Of a DNA stretch of 64,000 nucleotides, positions 50,901 to 61,435 are shown piece after piece; the stretch's first letter is position 1, and every line of letters begins with the position of its first letter. The DNA lies in assembly GCA_036850595.1 (NCBI GenBank), contig CM072158.1, forward strand, positions 7,269,422 to 7,333,421, read 5' to 3'. The notes beneath the pieces were generated by a model. The model saw only the letters and a list, made by a program, of their open reading frames with translations, was not told the origin of the DNA and searched no databases. The position numbers were made by a program, and so were the translations under genes. Source of the stretch: Rhyacichthys aspro (taxonomy: Eukaryota; Chordata; Actinopteri; Gobiiformes; Rhyacichthyidae).

Positions 50901-53900
50901 AAAACTATCAGCAGGTGAGCTGTTTTTGACAGTTGCAGTGTGGATGGCTCAGAAATGATGTTTAGTGTTAATGTTATTGTAAAGAGGAGCAGGATGAATG
51001 AAGGAGCTTTCTGATGTGCGTTTTGGCCACAAGAGGAAACAGATTTAAGTTTTATCAGAGTAGACTGGATCCACTTAGTCTGGTCCCAGCATCTTGTTTC
51101 CGGCAGAATCCAGCAGCCACAGCACATCCTCGAACTTACACTGCTCTATTTACATTCAAACAGTGAGACCTAAGTCTGTGTTCTTTGAAAAACAGGAAAT
51201 AGTCTATTTTCTTTTGAAAAGGTGTACCCACAGGGCACATATTCCTGCTGCTGAAAAGGAAAAACAAGGGGAATTGTGGGTCACTCAGTTGTGTATTTTT
51301 CCTTAGTTGACTCTGGGGCATAAGCGACTGTGTGATATACTTCAAGAGGCGGCCTGGAGGTCCAAGGGGGTGAAAACAGGAAAAAGTCCAAGTACAAGTG
51401 TTCATGCCCAAAGCTGGCTTTCAATCACAGCCTTGACACAAGAGACAGCACCAGTCATGGACCAAACTGGACCACAGAGACACTGAGGGGAAGTGGAACA
51501 AATGGCCCAGTGTCAATGTGAAATACAGCGCTGTGCTCTGGCCTCAGATAATCACCCGCTCCTATTATTTGCACATATCCTGGCCTTGTTTTTGCTACAG
51601 AATGACAAACACAAGTAATGGTACATTAGTAAAGTGAAGGCTGATCCTTGAGACGTCCACAAGACGGATGGTGGGCTGGACATTTTAAGATTTGGTTCCC
51701 ACAGAGATTAATGGAACAACAGTGACACAAAGTCCTGTCACAAAGCTAGTGCTGGACTTCAACCTAAAGTGTCTTTGTGTGCAATGTTCCTCAGAGGTCA
51801 AGCTGTGGAAGCAATTATTCCCTTTTTCACCATCAGACATGTTTACAAAGACTCTAGAGGGAATTTGATCAATCAGCTTTTTACACATCTCAATTAGAGC
51901 CAATCCACAGGAGAATATATAAGTGTTTCATTGTTTAGCTAAAGGCCACAGGTTATGTTTCCTGTTTGTCCAGCAGCATCAGCACATTACAGAGACGGAT
52001 GTAGAAGTAAACCCCCTGTGTGTGCATCGATAACACAGGGAAGTCCATCAAGAGAAACACTAGAATACAATAGTGTCTTCTGCATCTTGTCTATCTGCAG
52101 ATATTTAAGGAGTATGACCAGAAAATGTCTCCACACTCACCAGACGAATCATTCAACTGTTTCCTGTTAATTCAAGGGAACTCAGGAAATTGTTAGTTGC
52201 TCTCTTCTAACTTCATTGTGTTTTTATTTGTATGGCATGTTAGTAGTAAGGCTAATTCACTGGAGAATCTCGGCTCTGGCTTTTTTAAGGCTCACGATCT
52301 AATACCATGAATAAAGTAAATACACATGTAGTGTTTGTACATGACTTACCTCCGATGGCACTGCACCTGGAGGTGATCTCCCACAGAACAAGAGCCATGG
52401 AGTAAACGTCGGCCTGTTTGAAGGACTCAATGTTTTCTAAGTTGATCCTGGACTCTAACACCTCTGGAGCCATGTACCTGGCTGTTCCCACCTGAAACCA
52501 CAGATATCTATTATTATCTTTCAAACTTTATAAATAATAGAAATTGAAAATGTATATTCAACGTCACAAACAATGTTGAATATAATACAGAATACAGAAG
52601 CCTGAACACAATACAATCTGAATCTAATTATTATATCACTGAAAAAAACATGGTTGCTCAGAGCTCAGCGACACGATGCTTGTCTTGCTGTAATTACCAC
52701 TTTGGAAACTGTGTTTGTTGTGATACATTTGGAGCATTACAATGCATTAGGTGTGCAGAGCAGCAGAGGGGGCCGCATTTTCATAATGACTCAATTTTAT
52801 GACGCTGGATGAGACATCTCTGACCGCTAACAACGCCCTAATGAGTCCATTGAAAATCAATCTGCTCTTGCTTAGTCATTATAACGGCAGCTAGCAAAAA
52901 CATTATGACTTATCAGAGGTAAATACGGAGTTGTTGTCCCGAAAATTAAAGGTTTGATTAAACAGGCCTCCATTAGTGTTAGATCACTTTCAGAGAATAC
53001 CAAAGAATTATCAGTTTAACTCAGTAAATTTCTTTGAAGTGGATCAAATATTGTTAGAGTCTTACCTGTCCGCTGTTAGCGAGCTCGTCCACAGATAGTG
53101 AGCTGTCCAGACGCAGAGCCAGCCCGAAGTCACACAGGCAGCAGGTCAGGTCACTCTTCACCAGGATGTTAGAGCTCTTAATGTCCCGATGTGCGATGGC
53201 GACCTTGTTGCGTCCACAGGACGTGTGGTCACTGTGCAGGTGGGCTACGCCCTGGGCCAGAGAGCCTCCCAGCAGCCAGAGGTCGTGCCAGCTGATCACA
53301 TGATGAGTGAGGAAGTCCTGCAGGTTTCCTCGAGGGTGGTAGGCTGTGATCAGCCAGTACTGTCTCTGCACCTTCCTCTCCTCTGCCGTCAGGAAGTGCA
53401 GCACGTTTTCATGTCTCAAGTCTGCGTCCGAGAAGATGTCCTTTTCGTTTTTCCAGGAGGCGTACTCCTCGTACGCGAAGATCTTAACAGCCACCGTCTC
53501 AAAGCCCTGTTCCTCGCTGACAGAGGAGCCCTGCTTCAGTTTGGCCCTGTAAACCTCTGCAAAGCGCCCCTTCCCAACCTGGACGTCCAGCTCGATTGGC
53601 AGCAGTTCGGTGTTGTGGTTGAGGTTGTTGGCGTGTGTGGAGCTGCTGTCCGAGCCCTCGTCATCGATCATGATGGCGTGAGCGTCGCTGAAATCCAGCG
53701 GTGGACCTTTTTTACGCCTGGAGTTGGCCCTGCGCTGGCGGTAAACCCGGTAAAAGTAGAAGGAAGTGATGACAAACACTGCCATGACCAGCAGAGGGAC
53801 CAGGCTCACCAGGATCACCGCCACCTGAGAGTCCATCGAGTCTGAGAAGAAATAATCAGGAGAATGACATAAATAAGGTATTAGTTTAAAACATGCAGCT

Positions 53901-56900
53901 AATGAATAAGTAAACACCTGTACAATGTTACTGACAATAACACATCTTCTTAAATAATATCAACATCTGGCTCAGAGTCAGGTATTTTCCTCTGAGCTGC
54001 AGAGAACCTGACTCTCCCTGCGGTGGCTAAAGTTAGACCCTCGACCACATGTGCACTCTGGTCCAAACCCAAACTGGTCCACCACATATTGTGTCTGTGT
54101 ATAGTTTATGTCTGATTTTTATCATTTGAGCCGTGGTGAGTCTGGGAGCTTGTCGACACTTTTGGAAACAGTGAAAGTTTATGTTAATGCCGTGTTTGTG
54201 GTCTGGCCTTTGAAGCTGAAGAGAAGACCTATAAAAAGAATATCTCCAGACACAACAGACATAACCCTAAAACCAACTCAGCAAAGTGTTTAATGACTTT
54301 TAAATGTAATCTTATTTAGAGAGCATTTTATTTCTGTATATGCTTTTAAAATGTGGCATGACAGCAGGTTGAAATCAGTGTTCATTGTCTGCATTTCTGT
54401 GAAAGCAAGCGAAGAACAAACTTACAGAAGTGGCGCGTTAGTGCAGGCATCCAGCCGACTGCCCAACCCTCCACTTGACTCTCATTTTTTTTACACAGGA
54501 AACCACATGTCTGAAATCCTCAACGTGGCCCCAGACAGTTTGTTTTGATTCTCGTAGAATCCGAAGCAACAAACTGGTCATAGGTCTGGCTAGTTCGCCT
54601 CAGGCCTGGGACACTCAAGAGTTATAAGGTCTCTGACTGATTTAAAAAAGTAGAAACCCCAGACATGAGGGCCACTTAAACTGACATTATAATTGTGATA
54701 GCGCCCCCTCACTAAATGATAGGGCTCGGACTCGGGACCACACACACCTGCTGTTTGTAGAAATGACTTAATAGATACAATTAAACCAGCACAAATCTTC
54801 CTATATTCTCATCTGAGCTGGAGAAGAGCACTTGGACAGACAGGGTACAGTAGGAGCTTTTTTGGTGCAGATATATTTCCGTTATATTTCTGTTCAGCCA
54901 GTGTTTGGAAACTGTGTGTGGGTTACTCATGACTCAAGTAAACTTTACATTGGAGAGGGCGTTTATTACAAGATTAGTTGAGAATTTGTGAGACGTCATG
55001 TCTTCGGGTTGCTTCCCTCAGTGTAAACCGAATAGTAAATACTGACTCTGAGAGAAGCAGTGTCAATTAATGGAATACATGACTTTGACTTTTTTTGTTT
55101 TAGACTGAGAACACAGTCAAAATTATGCACCGACACAGACTGTATTGATGTTTGCGCAGAGAGAGGTCGTTCTCGTATCCTATTAGTGATGTTTGTCAGC
55201 TCATTATCAATGGCTCCTGCTAAACTCTGTCAGGATGCAGCACAATTTAGATGAGTAAAAACATCTGATATTCACAAGTGCGACTAATTTAGGACCTAAC
55301 CTACTTTTGGAGGAGTAAAATAATCACCACAAACAAAAAAAGTTTTCACTTTGCCTCGAGTTGAGTCAAGTCCTCTAGATTAAAGTCCGAGTCAGAATCT
55401 GGCAATATATCCTCTAATGTGTGTCCAGGTTAATATTACTTTGACCATTACAGCAGCATGTCTTTATGTTGTTTGCATTATCTTACGAGGTTATTCACAA
55501 AATAATGATAGACAAACTAGGAAGAGTAGGTCTCTAGAAAAGAGGCTACTGGAGTGTCTTCATTACACAAAGTCCACAGACATTTTCCACAGTGAACGAG
55601 CGTATTTCCATGACGTAATCCGTACTCTGCAGATGCTTTTAATTTGGCGGTCAGAGCAGAGCCAGAGCCAGCACCAGGAAGAGTAGGAAGTGTAGCTCAG
55701 TGTTATTAATGCCTGGACGCTGCAGACAAAATACATGCAAGTAGTAACTGGAGTCTACGAGAGAATGTGTCCAAAAGCTGTTTTTAATCACGGATCTGGA
55801 GGGGATTACGGCGCACACGTGTTAGCATTCATGTGTGACTTCTAAAATGACAAGATGACAGCGAGTGGCAAAATGAAATGTGGAGACCATGTCGATGATG
55901 TAATAACTATTATGTTGTACAGATGTGCCAACTATACGGGTCTGCTTTATGAAGTGTTACTGCAACACTTTATGACAAATAAAGAATCAGCTGTAGAAGT
56001 CCAAAGAGCTAAGTCACCAATGGAAGGGAAAATATTTTGGTAAGGCATGTAAATATTTTTGAAAGTGAATATTTAAACTGTAAATCTCTCCATCATCTGT
56101 ACAAATATAGTATAGTTCAAACATCTGGCATTTGATACACTGCATTGATCCTGCAAGACTAGGCCTTTAACTGGGTTTTTAGACTCAACTCTATGCCAAA
56201 GAGAAAAGTAAATGTGGCTGGTCTGTAACTATTATAATTCTATAGCAATGTTTTTTCATTTTTGTTTTTGCTGTCCTCTATCTGCTTGGACAGAGTGAGC
56301 AGAGTTTATTTGGTTACAACACTATGTCACCTCAAGCTCAGAGTAAATCTAAATGACAAATCTTAAATAGCAGGATGTCATATCTTACTGGAGTTAAAGA
56401 AGATGTGTTCGTTGCACTCTTCCTGAGAACAGGAGCAGATGAAGAACTCGGAGCCCATGCCCTTTCGCTCCTTCATTTCACACTTGCTGTTGTTGTAGTC
56501 GTCGAGGAGCAGCCCGTGTAGTTTATGCTCTGGATTGTGGCAGATTGTGTCAAAAGTGACATTGTCATCTTTCTTTCTCCTGAAGAAAGACAAACAACAA
56601 TATAATCATTGTGCTTGTTGCGTTCTTTGTAACCGTGTAACAAGACAGTGTTGACAAGACTTCAGATGTGCATATATTTGTGATAAAGTGGGGGCTGTAA
56701 ACACAATATTTGTCTCTTTCAGCAGTCCACATTCTCAGCATTATGTAAATGGTTACAATAGCGAGGTCACATTTACAAACAGCACCACTTCCACTTTCCA
56801 TTACAAACAGGAAACAAGAAAAAGCCTGAACTTGCACAAATATACATTTAAACAGGGCTCCCTGTTGAGCAGCGCTGGCAGTGCAGATATAGGGAAGGTT

Positions 56901-59900
56901 TTTAAGAGGTGCTCCTGTCCGCGTGCCATTAGCTTTCTGCTAACCTCAGCTCATAACATACCCCTACATCACTAATATAATGAGAAAAGAGCAGTGCCTT
57001 AAGCTCTTAACACCAGCACAAATCTGCATCCTGCTGCTCCTCACACCCAGCCACATTCAGCGCTGTCGGCTGTTCACTGCTCATGTGTCGACATAATCCA
57101 GCCAACTGTCTCCAGCAGACTGACGACTGACAGAGCGATCGCAGGGAAAGGTCAGAGAGAGGAAATGTTTGGGCTTGAGGGAGAAAACGATGATGAAGAT
57201 TACTGATGAAAGAGCATCTAATCAGGATAACCTCACAATGACCCAATGAAAGCACTCATTACACTACAAACATACCTTTTCATCCCTGAACACTGGGATG
57301 GGGCTATATCTCAATATGCATTTCAACAGACAGCATGATATTTGTGAACACTAGGACGCCCAGGGAGTATGAAGTGGTCATTTTAACTCATAATTGAGAA
57401 AGCCACAGAATGTTCCAGTTCCTGAGCAAAAAACCCCCCCAAAAAAACAGTATTAATCAGCACAGAGTGGGTTCTTACCAAATACTGACACAGACGTCGC
57501 TGTCATTGGGGCAGATGGAGGTGATGTCACACTCCACTTTGCAGCTGCCTTTACCGTTACACCTGGTCGGCCGCACATCACAGAACTTGCACAGTTTTCT
57601 TATCTTCAACATGGTGGCATCTGAAAAAATAAGGAAGTGAGTGTGTCAATAATATAAAGCACAACGGTCTGTAAATAAACTTTGGGAAATAAAATGACAA
57701 CATGGAATATTAATATAGTCTAAACAGGGCCATATTCATTAGTGAAAATGGGGAATCATTTTTGGAGTAAACACACCCGCCTCATAGACACTCTTCCTGA
57801 TTTGTCGAGACATTTTTAGTTTGCACAAGCAGAGACCCAAGTGGCACAATGCCCTAGTTTTGCTTCTGTAATAAACCCATGTGACAGGCTGTGTATGACT
57901 TTCTCAAACTGAAAGCCAGAGAGAAAATAATCACCAAAACAGAGAAGCAGTGCACGTGGGAGTACAGTAAGAGCAAAAACCGCATTACCACGCACTCTTA
58001 ACGGTATGCTGACTCTACAATACGCACAATAACAACCTGTTTCTCTCTGTCATGTGCAAGCACGAGAAAAGGTTAGAAGAATTTAATCAAGAATTCCCAG
58101 GATTTATAACCTAGAGTATAATAAAAACCCAACGTATCGAGGTTAGAAATAGTGCTGTCAGCATGATTTTAAACGTGTTCACCCCTGGTTCTCGGTCACA
58201 TGAGCTCTGAGCTGCTGTTCTCGGTGGGGAAGGGCAAGCGAAAGCAGACAGTGTGTGCTTTTGAAGAAGTCTGTATCTGTTTGCTACAGACTTCACACTG
58301 ACTTGAGGAAAAAGGTGCAGTGTGCGCTCTTAACCTCTGCACAACAAATCCAGTGTGCGGTTAAAGCCGGTTTGCAGGGTGGGGTCAGGCCTGTGGCTCT
58401 AAGCGGCAGGATACTGTACAGAACCTGCAGACAGTGTCTCAAGCATTAGACCGAGATGTGTTCTCACGCTCAAACAGCCACTGACACTAACATTCATATA
58501 GAACTAGCCTAGGGTAAAACAAGCAAATTAATGAAGCATGCTATTTTTTATTTGTCTGTTTTTGTTTTGTTAGATGAGTTGTATTTGTTTGGGTTCTATG
58601 TGTTTCACTGTGTATTTTTATTCATTTACACAAGACTTGTTGCCTATTTCAGCTTGAATGCATTTAAAGGAGAATAATATAGTAGATTGTGCAAAGAACA
58701 GGTTATATTTTTCTCCAATGCAAGCCAAAATCTCAGTATATAGGTTGTCTGTGCATTTACTAGATTGGCAAGGGTCAGATAAACAGTCCAGAACACACAT
58801 GTCAAACTCAAGGCCTGGGGGGCGGCCCTTTGCAATGTTTCATGTGGCTCTTCAATACATTTAGAAGGTGATATTTTTGGCTCTAGGTTTTATTCATTGA
58901 ATTTGAACATTGAATGTTTTAGAAGGATTTTATTTTTGCTACAAAGATAAATCTGTTCAAATCCAACTACAACCTGTTCAAATCTGACTAAAACTGTCCA
59001 AATCCATCTAAAATCTGTTGAAATCTGACTAAAATCTGTAGGAATCTGTCTAAAATCTGTTGAAATCCATCTAAAACCTGTTCAAATCCAACTAAAACCA
59101 GTTTCCATAAAAGGAGGAAACTATTGTTCGTGTTATAACTTTTGTAAGACTCAAATGAAGATGAAATCTCAAATTCAAAATGTAATAAAAGCTTCTCAAA
59201 TGTCACCATCTTCGGCCTCTGGAAGGATTCTTATTAACTTTTTCAGCCCCTCACTACTTTGAGTTTGACACCACTGCTCTAGAAGGTAAGTTACTATAGG
59301 ACTGTTGTACCTTACAGTATGTAATAAGAAATAAGACTAAGCTTTTTAGCAGTTTTAAGTGGGCAAAATGAAATCTGTTTATGGAAGCAGATAATGTTAC
59401 AGATACTACACTGTAGCATGGATTTAACTGGTCACCCACACAAATAAAACATGAAAACATGATGATTAACTTGAGCCTCAACCCCTCTGCAGTGCTTAAC
59501 GTAAACATTACCCAACAGTTCAGTGGGTGTTCGGGGTAAATCAACACGGAGGGGATGGTCCATACAGCGACGGTGAAGGTGGTGCTGCTGCAGTAATTAT
59601 ATCATTAAAACAACTCCTCTCAAAGAGCATGTCATTTAGACCCAGGAGGCGGGCTATGGAACGGGATGAATGGTCGTAATTGTCACCCAGGGCTACGTAT
59701 AATTGCAGTGAGGGGGGAAAGAGGATTAGGAGCAGCCAAAGCCACTTGGTGCCGCTGGGACTGAGCTGAAGACAGAGAGATGAAGATAGAACAGTCTTCT
59801 TTGGGGCAGGGGCTTCTGGACCTGTCAGGAATGTGCCCGATGGTGATTACACTTGTGAGGGGGGTATACAGGTTGGAGCTAATGACAGGAGACGCTTTAT

Positions 59901-60700
59901 CCCAACATCCAACACTGTCAGAGAAATGAAAGGGAAGGATCAACTCTTTAAACACATTTCTGGATACATTAATAGTAGTGAACAGTAATCTACAGTAACC
60001 ATTGGTGAGGGTGTCTTTAATGGGTAAGAAGACAGCATCAAAGCCCTAAAGATAACCTCACCTGCTCTATTAGTTAAATTGTGGGTTGTGGAGACATATC
60101 TGTTGATGTATCTAGAATAAATATAGTGATTATAGTGCTATACTCATATCCTTACTATTCCTACATATAAAATGACACTCAAACAAAATAAATGTTAGTT
60201 AGAGAGTTCCTTTAAATTCACAAATGGCCGTTTAGAATATACAAATATCATGATATAACACAATCATTCTTGTAGCTCTCTCTGGTTTAACTCCTGTGTC
60301 AAACTTTGTACTTTAAATATTGCAGTAGTGCGTCATCTTGACCCACATCAAAAATCCTTCACTCCCCTTTTATTTTTCATGCAATAGTAACTCCTTGTAA
60401 CCCGAAACGCTGCTATCGTTCCCGTTATTTCACGTTTACAGAGCTAACGTGTGGTAACAGGCTGCGCGTACTGGCACGTTGTTTCTCTTGGAGCGAGAGC
60501 AGCGTAACGCGTCACTCTTAATTACTTCTCCGACTCTGCAGCGGTGACAAACGGAGCTAAAGTTGACACATCTTTTGCTATCAAGCTGCTAACGTTAGTA
60601 AACAAAAAAAAAAAAAGTTTGACTTACCGCTTTCTCCGAGTATAACGCAACCAAAGAGTATCGTTCCACACCAAAAAGCGGAAAAGCGAAGTGTCTCCAT
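44807..60700 (-). CDS. tgfbr2: TGF-beta receptor type II (complete, seven coding exons)
   Basis: Genomic span of the coding sequence. The exons (60628-60700, 57479-57620, 56389-56579, 53066-53841, 52350-52491, 45115-45239, 44807-44986) total 1629 nt, giving 542 residues; human isoform 1 has 567. TGFBR2 is a plasma-membrane serine/threonine kinase that binds TGF-beta, recruits and phosphorylates TGFBR1, and so starts SMAD2/3 signalling. Visible parts: signal peptide (1-23), ectodomain with 12 cysteines (35-127) ending in the CSCSQEECN box, membrane helix (about 142-166), kinase domain from about 219. Kinase residues: GKGRFAEV loop (225-232), Lys255, Glu268, HRD with Asp355, DFG with Asp373, APE with Glu404. 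All introns are GT-AG and the phases agree throughout. Nothing suggests a pseudogene. Teleosts may carry two copies (2a, 2b); which one this is was not determined. Confidence 0.97.
45115..45239 (-). CDS. tgfbr2: TGFBR2 coding exon 6 (kinase C-lobe)
   Basis: 125 nt; completes Glu442 and encodes residues 443-483. The acceptor is tctgcag before 45239 and the donor is gtaaga at 45114-45109, phase 0. It reads VKEYEPPFGNLREHPCVESM and DSVLRDRGRPEIPNSWINHT, matching the human block with one residue fewer in the FG-loop. The exon ends with Thr at the position where mammals have Gln before the GIQ of the next exon. Confidence 0.96.
47560..48014 (+). mobile_element. Non-autonomous hAT-type MITE, copy 1 (3'-truncated)
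   Basis: Begins CACACATGTCAAACTCAAGG and continues GGCCCTTTGCAATGTTTCAT, then an array of 21-bp units, and ends at GGATTCTTATT. The rest of the element seen in copy 2 (58794-59276) is missing, including its right terminal repeat. Same orientation as copy 2. No transposase is encoded. The family call rests on the intact ends of copy 2. Confidence 0.7.
47716..47940 (+). repeat. 21-bp minisatellite inside MITE copy 1
   Basis: About ten tandem units, roughly ACCTGTTCAAATCYRACTAA plus A, some with one-base insertions. The array is shared with the second MITE copy, so it belongs to the element rather than to the insertion site. Confidence 0.85.
50726..50755. repeat. Perfect 12-bp inverted repeat with 6-nt loop
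   Basis: TCTCTATAACAG (50726-50737) pairs fully with CTGTTATAGAGA (50744-50755) across a six-base loop (ACATCG). It lies in TGFBR2 intron 5. The stem is too short for a microRNA precursor, and no T-tract or other context suggests a function. Confidence 0.7.
52350..52491 (-). CDS. tgfbr2: TGFBR2 coding exon 5 (activation segment, APE)
   Basis: 142 nt; encodes residues 395-441 plus one base of Glu442. The acceptor is ggtttcag before 52491 and the donor is gtaagt at 52349-52344. The exon begins VGTARYMAPEVLESR: the end of the activation segment with APE (Glu404), which anchors the kinase C-lobe. It continues with FKQADVYSMALVLWEITSRC, the alpha-F helix with its conserved Asp. Sequence is nearly identical to mammalian TGFBR2. 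Confidence 0.97.
52492..53065 (-). other. tgfbr2: TGFBR2 intron 4 (574 bp)
   Basis: AT-rich intron between the two central kinase exons. No repeat or gene is seen in it. Confidence 0.9.
53066..53841 (-). CDS. tgfbr2: TGFBR2 coding exon 4 (membrane segment and kinase N- and mid-lobe)
   Basis: 776 nt; completes Asn136 and encodes residues 137-394. The acceptor is ttctcag before 53841 and the donor is gtaaga at 53065-53060, phase 0. In order: membrane helix 142-166, a basic stop-transfer stretch (RVYRQRRANSRRKK), an acidic and Ser-rich juxtamembrane part, the conserved NNLNHNTELLPIELD, the glycine loop GKGRFAEV (225-232), AVKIF with Lys255, the alpha-C Glu268, the catalytic loop HRDIKSSN (Asp355), and CDFGL (Asp373). 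The kinase insert before QYWLITA is two residues shorter than in human. The opposite strand also has a 218-codon open frame, which is a shadow of this exon. Confidence 0.98.
53842..56388 (-). other. tgfbr2: TGFBR2 intron 3 (2.5 kb)
   Basis: Non-coding sequence between the ectodomain and membrane/kinase exons. Small open frames on both strands have no recognised homology. A weak partial CTCF-like string (agcgccccctcacta, 54700-54714) was judged too poor to call. Confidence 0.85.
56389..56579 (-). CDS. tgfbr2: TGFBR2 coding exon 3 (ectodomain, second half)
   Basis: 191 nt; completes Trp72 and encodes residues 73-135 plus one base of Asn136. The acceptor is tcttcag before 56579 and the donor is gtaaga at 56388-56383. 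It holds cysteines 85, 105, 120, 122 and 127, including the diagnostic CSCSQEECN box, which brings the ectodomain total to 12 as in human TGFBR2. Two N-glycosylation sequons are visible: Asn78 (NVT) and Asn101 (NNS). An in-frame stop just inside the intron confirms the donor is needed. Confidence 0.96.
56580..57478 (-). other. tgfbr2: TGFBR2 intron 2 (0.9 kb)
   Basis: Short intron between the two ectodomain exons. Includes a C7/A7 run near 57434-57447. Nothing else recognised. Confidence 0.9.
57479..57620 (-). CDS. tgfbr2: TGFBR2 coding exon 2 (ectodomain, first half)
   Basis: 142 nt; completes Asp25 and encodes residues 26-71 plus two bases of Trp72. The acceptor is ttttttcag before 57620 and the donor is gtaaga at 57478-57473. 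It includes LCKFCDVRPTRC and the block CDITSICPNDSDVCVSIW, with seven cysteines at 35, 38, 45, 51, 55, 61 and 68. These match the N-terminal half of the three-finger ligand-binding fold of TGFBR2. The mature N-terminus before the first cysteine is about 25 residues shorter than in human isoform 1. Confidence 0.95.
58794..59276 (+). mobile_element. Non-autonomous hAT-type MITE, copy 2 (full length, 483 bp)
   Basis: Left end CACACATGTCAAACTC and right end, read on the other strand, CAGTGGTGTCAAACTC: inverted ends of about 16 bp sharing TGTCAAACTC exactly. The flanks GTCCAGAA and CTCTAGAA agree at 6 of 8 positions, fitting the 8-bp target duplication of hAT elements. CAGTGGTG-type ends are also typical of hAT. 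The interior has the GGCCCTTTGCAATGTTTCAT block and the 21-bp array, but no open frame for a transposase. Confidence 0.75.
58951..59100 (+). repeat. 21-bp minisatellite inside MITE copy 2
   Basis: About seven units of the same 21-bp repeat as in copy 1 (core AAATCCAACTAAAACCTGTT), more diverged. Because 21 is a multiple of three, the minus strand reads as a heptad-like string (…GFQQILD…), which is an artefact and not a protein. Confidence 0.8.
60628..60700 (-). CDS. tgfbr2: TGFBR2 coding exon 1 (signal peptide)
   Basis: 73 nt encoding METLRFSAFWCGTILFGCVI and on to residue 24, then one base of Asp25. The start is the ATG at 60700-60698. It gives a typical signal peptide: a short N-terminus with one Arg, a hydrophobic core (8-21), and small residues before the likely cleavage near 22-25. 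The donor is gtaagt at 60627-60622, phase 1, matching the two leading bases of exon 2. Signal peptides diverge fast, so the call rests on the phase match, the donor, the position and the hydrophobicity. A longer overlapping frame (start at 60894) reads a different frame and does not join exon 2. Confidence 0.88.
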
Positions 60701-60910
60701 TTAGAAACGGGCTGTACACTGCTCTTTCTCTCATGAATTTGCCTGGAAGCCTTGACAGCGGTTAATATCCACGGACTACTTCTTCTCTGGCCCGCCTGTT
60801 GCTCTCCAGACGCCTTCAGAGCTCGGACTAGAAGCAAAGTAAACACAGCAGGCTGGACTTGCCCTATATGACTCAGAGTATGAGCACTTTTCATGAAACA
60901 GGAAATCTTC
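60701..60910 (-). promoter_or_regulatory. tgfbr2: TGFBR2 5' UTR and proximal promoter
   Basis: Region upstream of the start codon. It contains a perfect AP-1 site and an ETS-type ACAGGAAAT (60898-60906, plus strand) within 210 bp of the ATG. There is no clear TATA box. ETS-family factors and AP-1/CRE-like elements are known regulators of the human TGFBR2 promoter, so the same factor classes are plausible. The transcription start is not determined. Confidence 0.5.
60869..60875. promoter_or_regulatory. AP-1 site
   Basis: TGACTCA, an exact AP-1 consensus, about 170 bp upstream of the TGFBR2 start codon. Confidence 0.45.
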
Positions 60911-60924
60911 AGAGGGGTTGGACA

Positions 60925-60961
60925 GTTTTTTTCTTCTTCTTTTTCTTCTCCTGCTTCTTCA
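60925..60961 (+). repeat. Polypyrimidine (TTC-rich) tract
   Basis: An almost pure pyrimidine run with TTC repeats, about 225-260 bp upstream of the TGFBR2 start codon. Such tracts are common near promoters; no specific function is visible. Confidence 0.6.
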
Positions 60962-61435
60962 TAGTCATGCTCATGTGGTTCCCAAGTGTGTTATTAAGAG
61001 ACAGAGCGAGACTTGAAATGACATGCTCCAGAATAGCTTAACCAGAAGCCTGTGGATCTGAGGTATGCAAAGTAAAGCCAGAGTATTCACACCATTTAGC
61101 TCTTATTAAAAGTGCAATAGTTTAAACAAATGTGGCGTCAGGTAAACTTTTATTTTCTCATGGCATTATAATTCTCACTCGAAGCAGCGCTCAGAAGTCA
61201 ATGAAGTGTCCATTTCTACTCAGTAAATTACGTTGGCCCTCTGCGTGTTTTCCTGGAGAGTTTCCAGCCTCACAGTTAATCAGGATGACATAAGCAGTAG
61301 AGAGACTGTCTGTATCACAGTGTTGGCTTTTATTGAGCGTTCTCAGAGGTTAAGTCCACTATAACACTCATAAATTACATGTCTATTGCTCAGAGCTTTG
61401 CAGAGCATGTGTTTTCTCTCTGCATAGCCGGGCTG

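Larger units (their letters stand above)
45240..52349 (-). other. tgfbr2: TGFBR2 intron 5 (7.1 kb)
   Basis: The longest intron of the gene. It holds a truncated hAT-type MITE with a 21-bp minisatellite (47560-48014) and a perfect 12-bp inverted repeat at 50726-50755. Two overlapping minus-strand open frames at 46535-47055 (160 and 118 codons) have no recognised homology. No other gene was seen. Confidence 0.8.
57621..60627 (-). other. tgfbr2: TGFBR2 intron 1 (3.0 kb)
   Basis: Contains the full-length MITE copy 2. Its promoter-proximal end (about 60400-60600) is rich in CpG and ACGT motifs, including ACGCGT. The human alternative exon 1b (isoform with an extra ectodomain stretch) lies in the matching intron; I saw no clear counterpart here. 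Confidence 0.8.

Noticed and set aside
53189..53845. 218-codon open frame on the plus strand
   Set aside because: Exactly antisense to TGFBR2 exon 4. Its openness follows from the GC-rich codon use of the kinase exon, and it matches no known protein.
54698..54716. Possible CTCF site (gcgccccctcacta) in TGFBR2 intron 3
   Set aside because: Only the GC half of the core matches; five of the first positions fail.
58988..59209. Minus-strand frame with a heptad-like repeat (GFEQVLD, GFQQILD)
   Set aside because: Produced by the 21-bp minisatellite of the MITE; no start context, homologue or gene structure.
60595..60894. 99-codon minus-strand frame over TGFBR2 exon 1
   Set aside because: It is in a different frame from the signal-peptide start and runs into the intron poly-A region; it cannot join exon 2 in phase.
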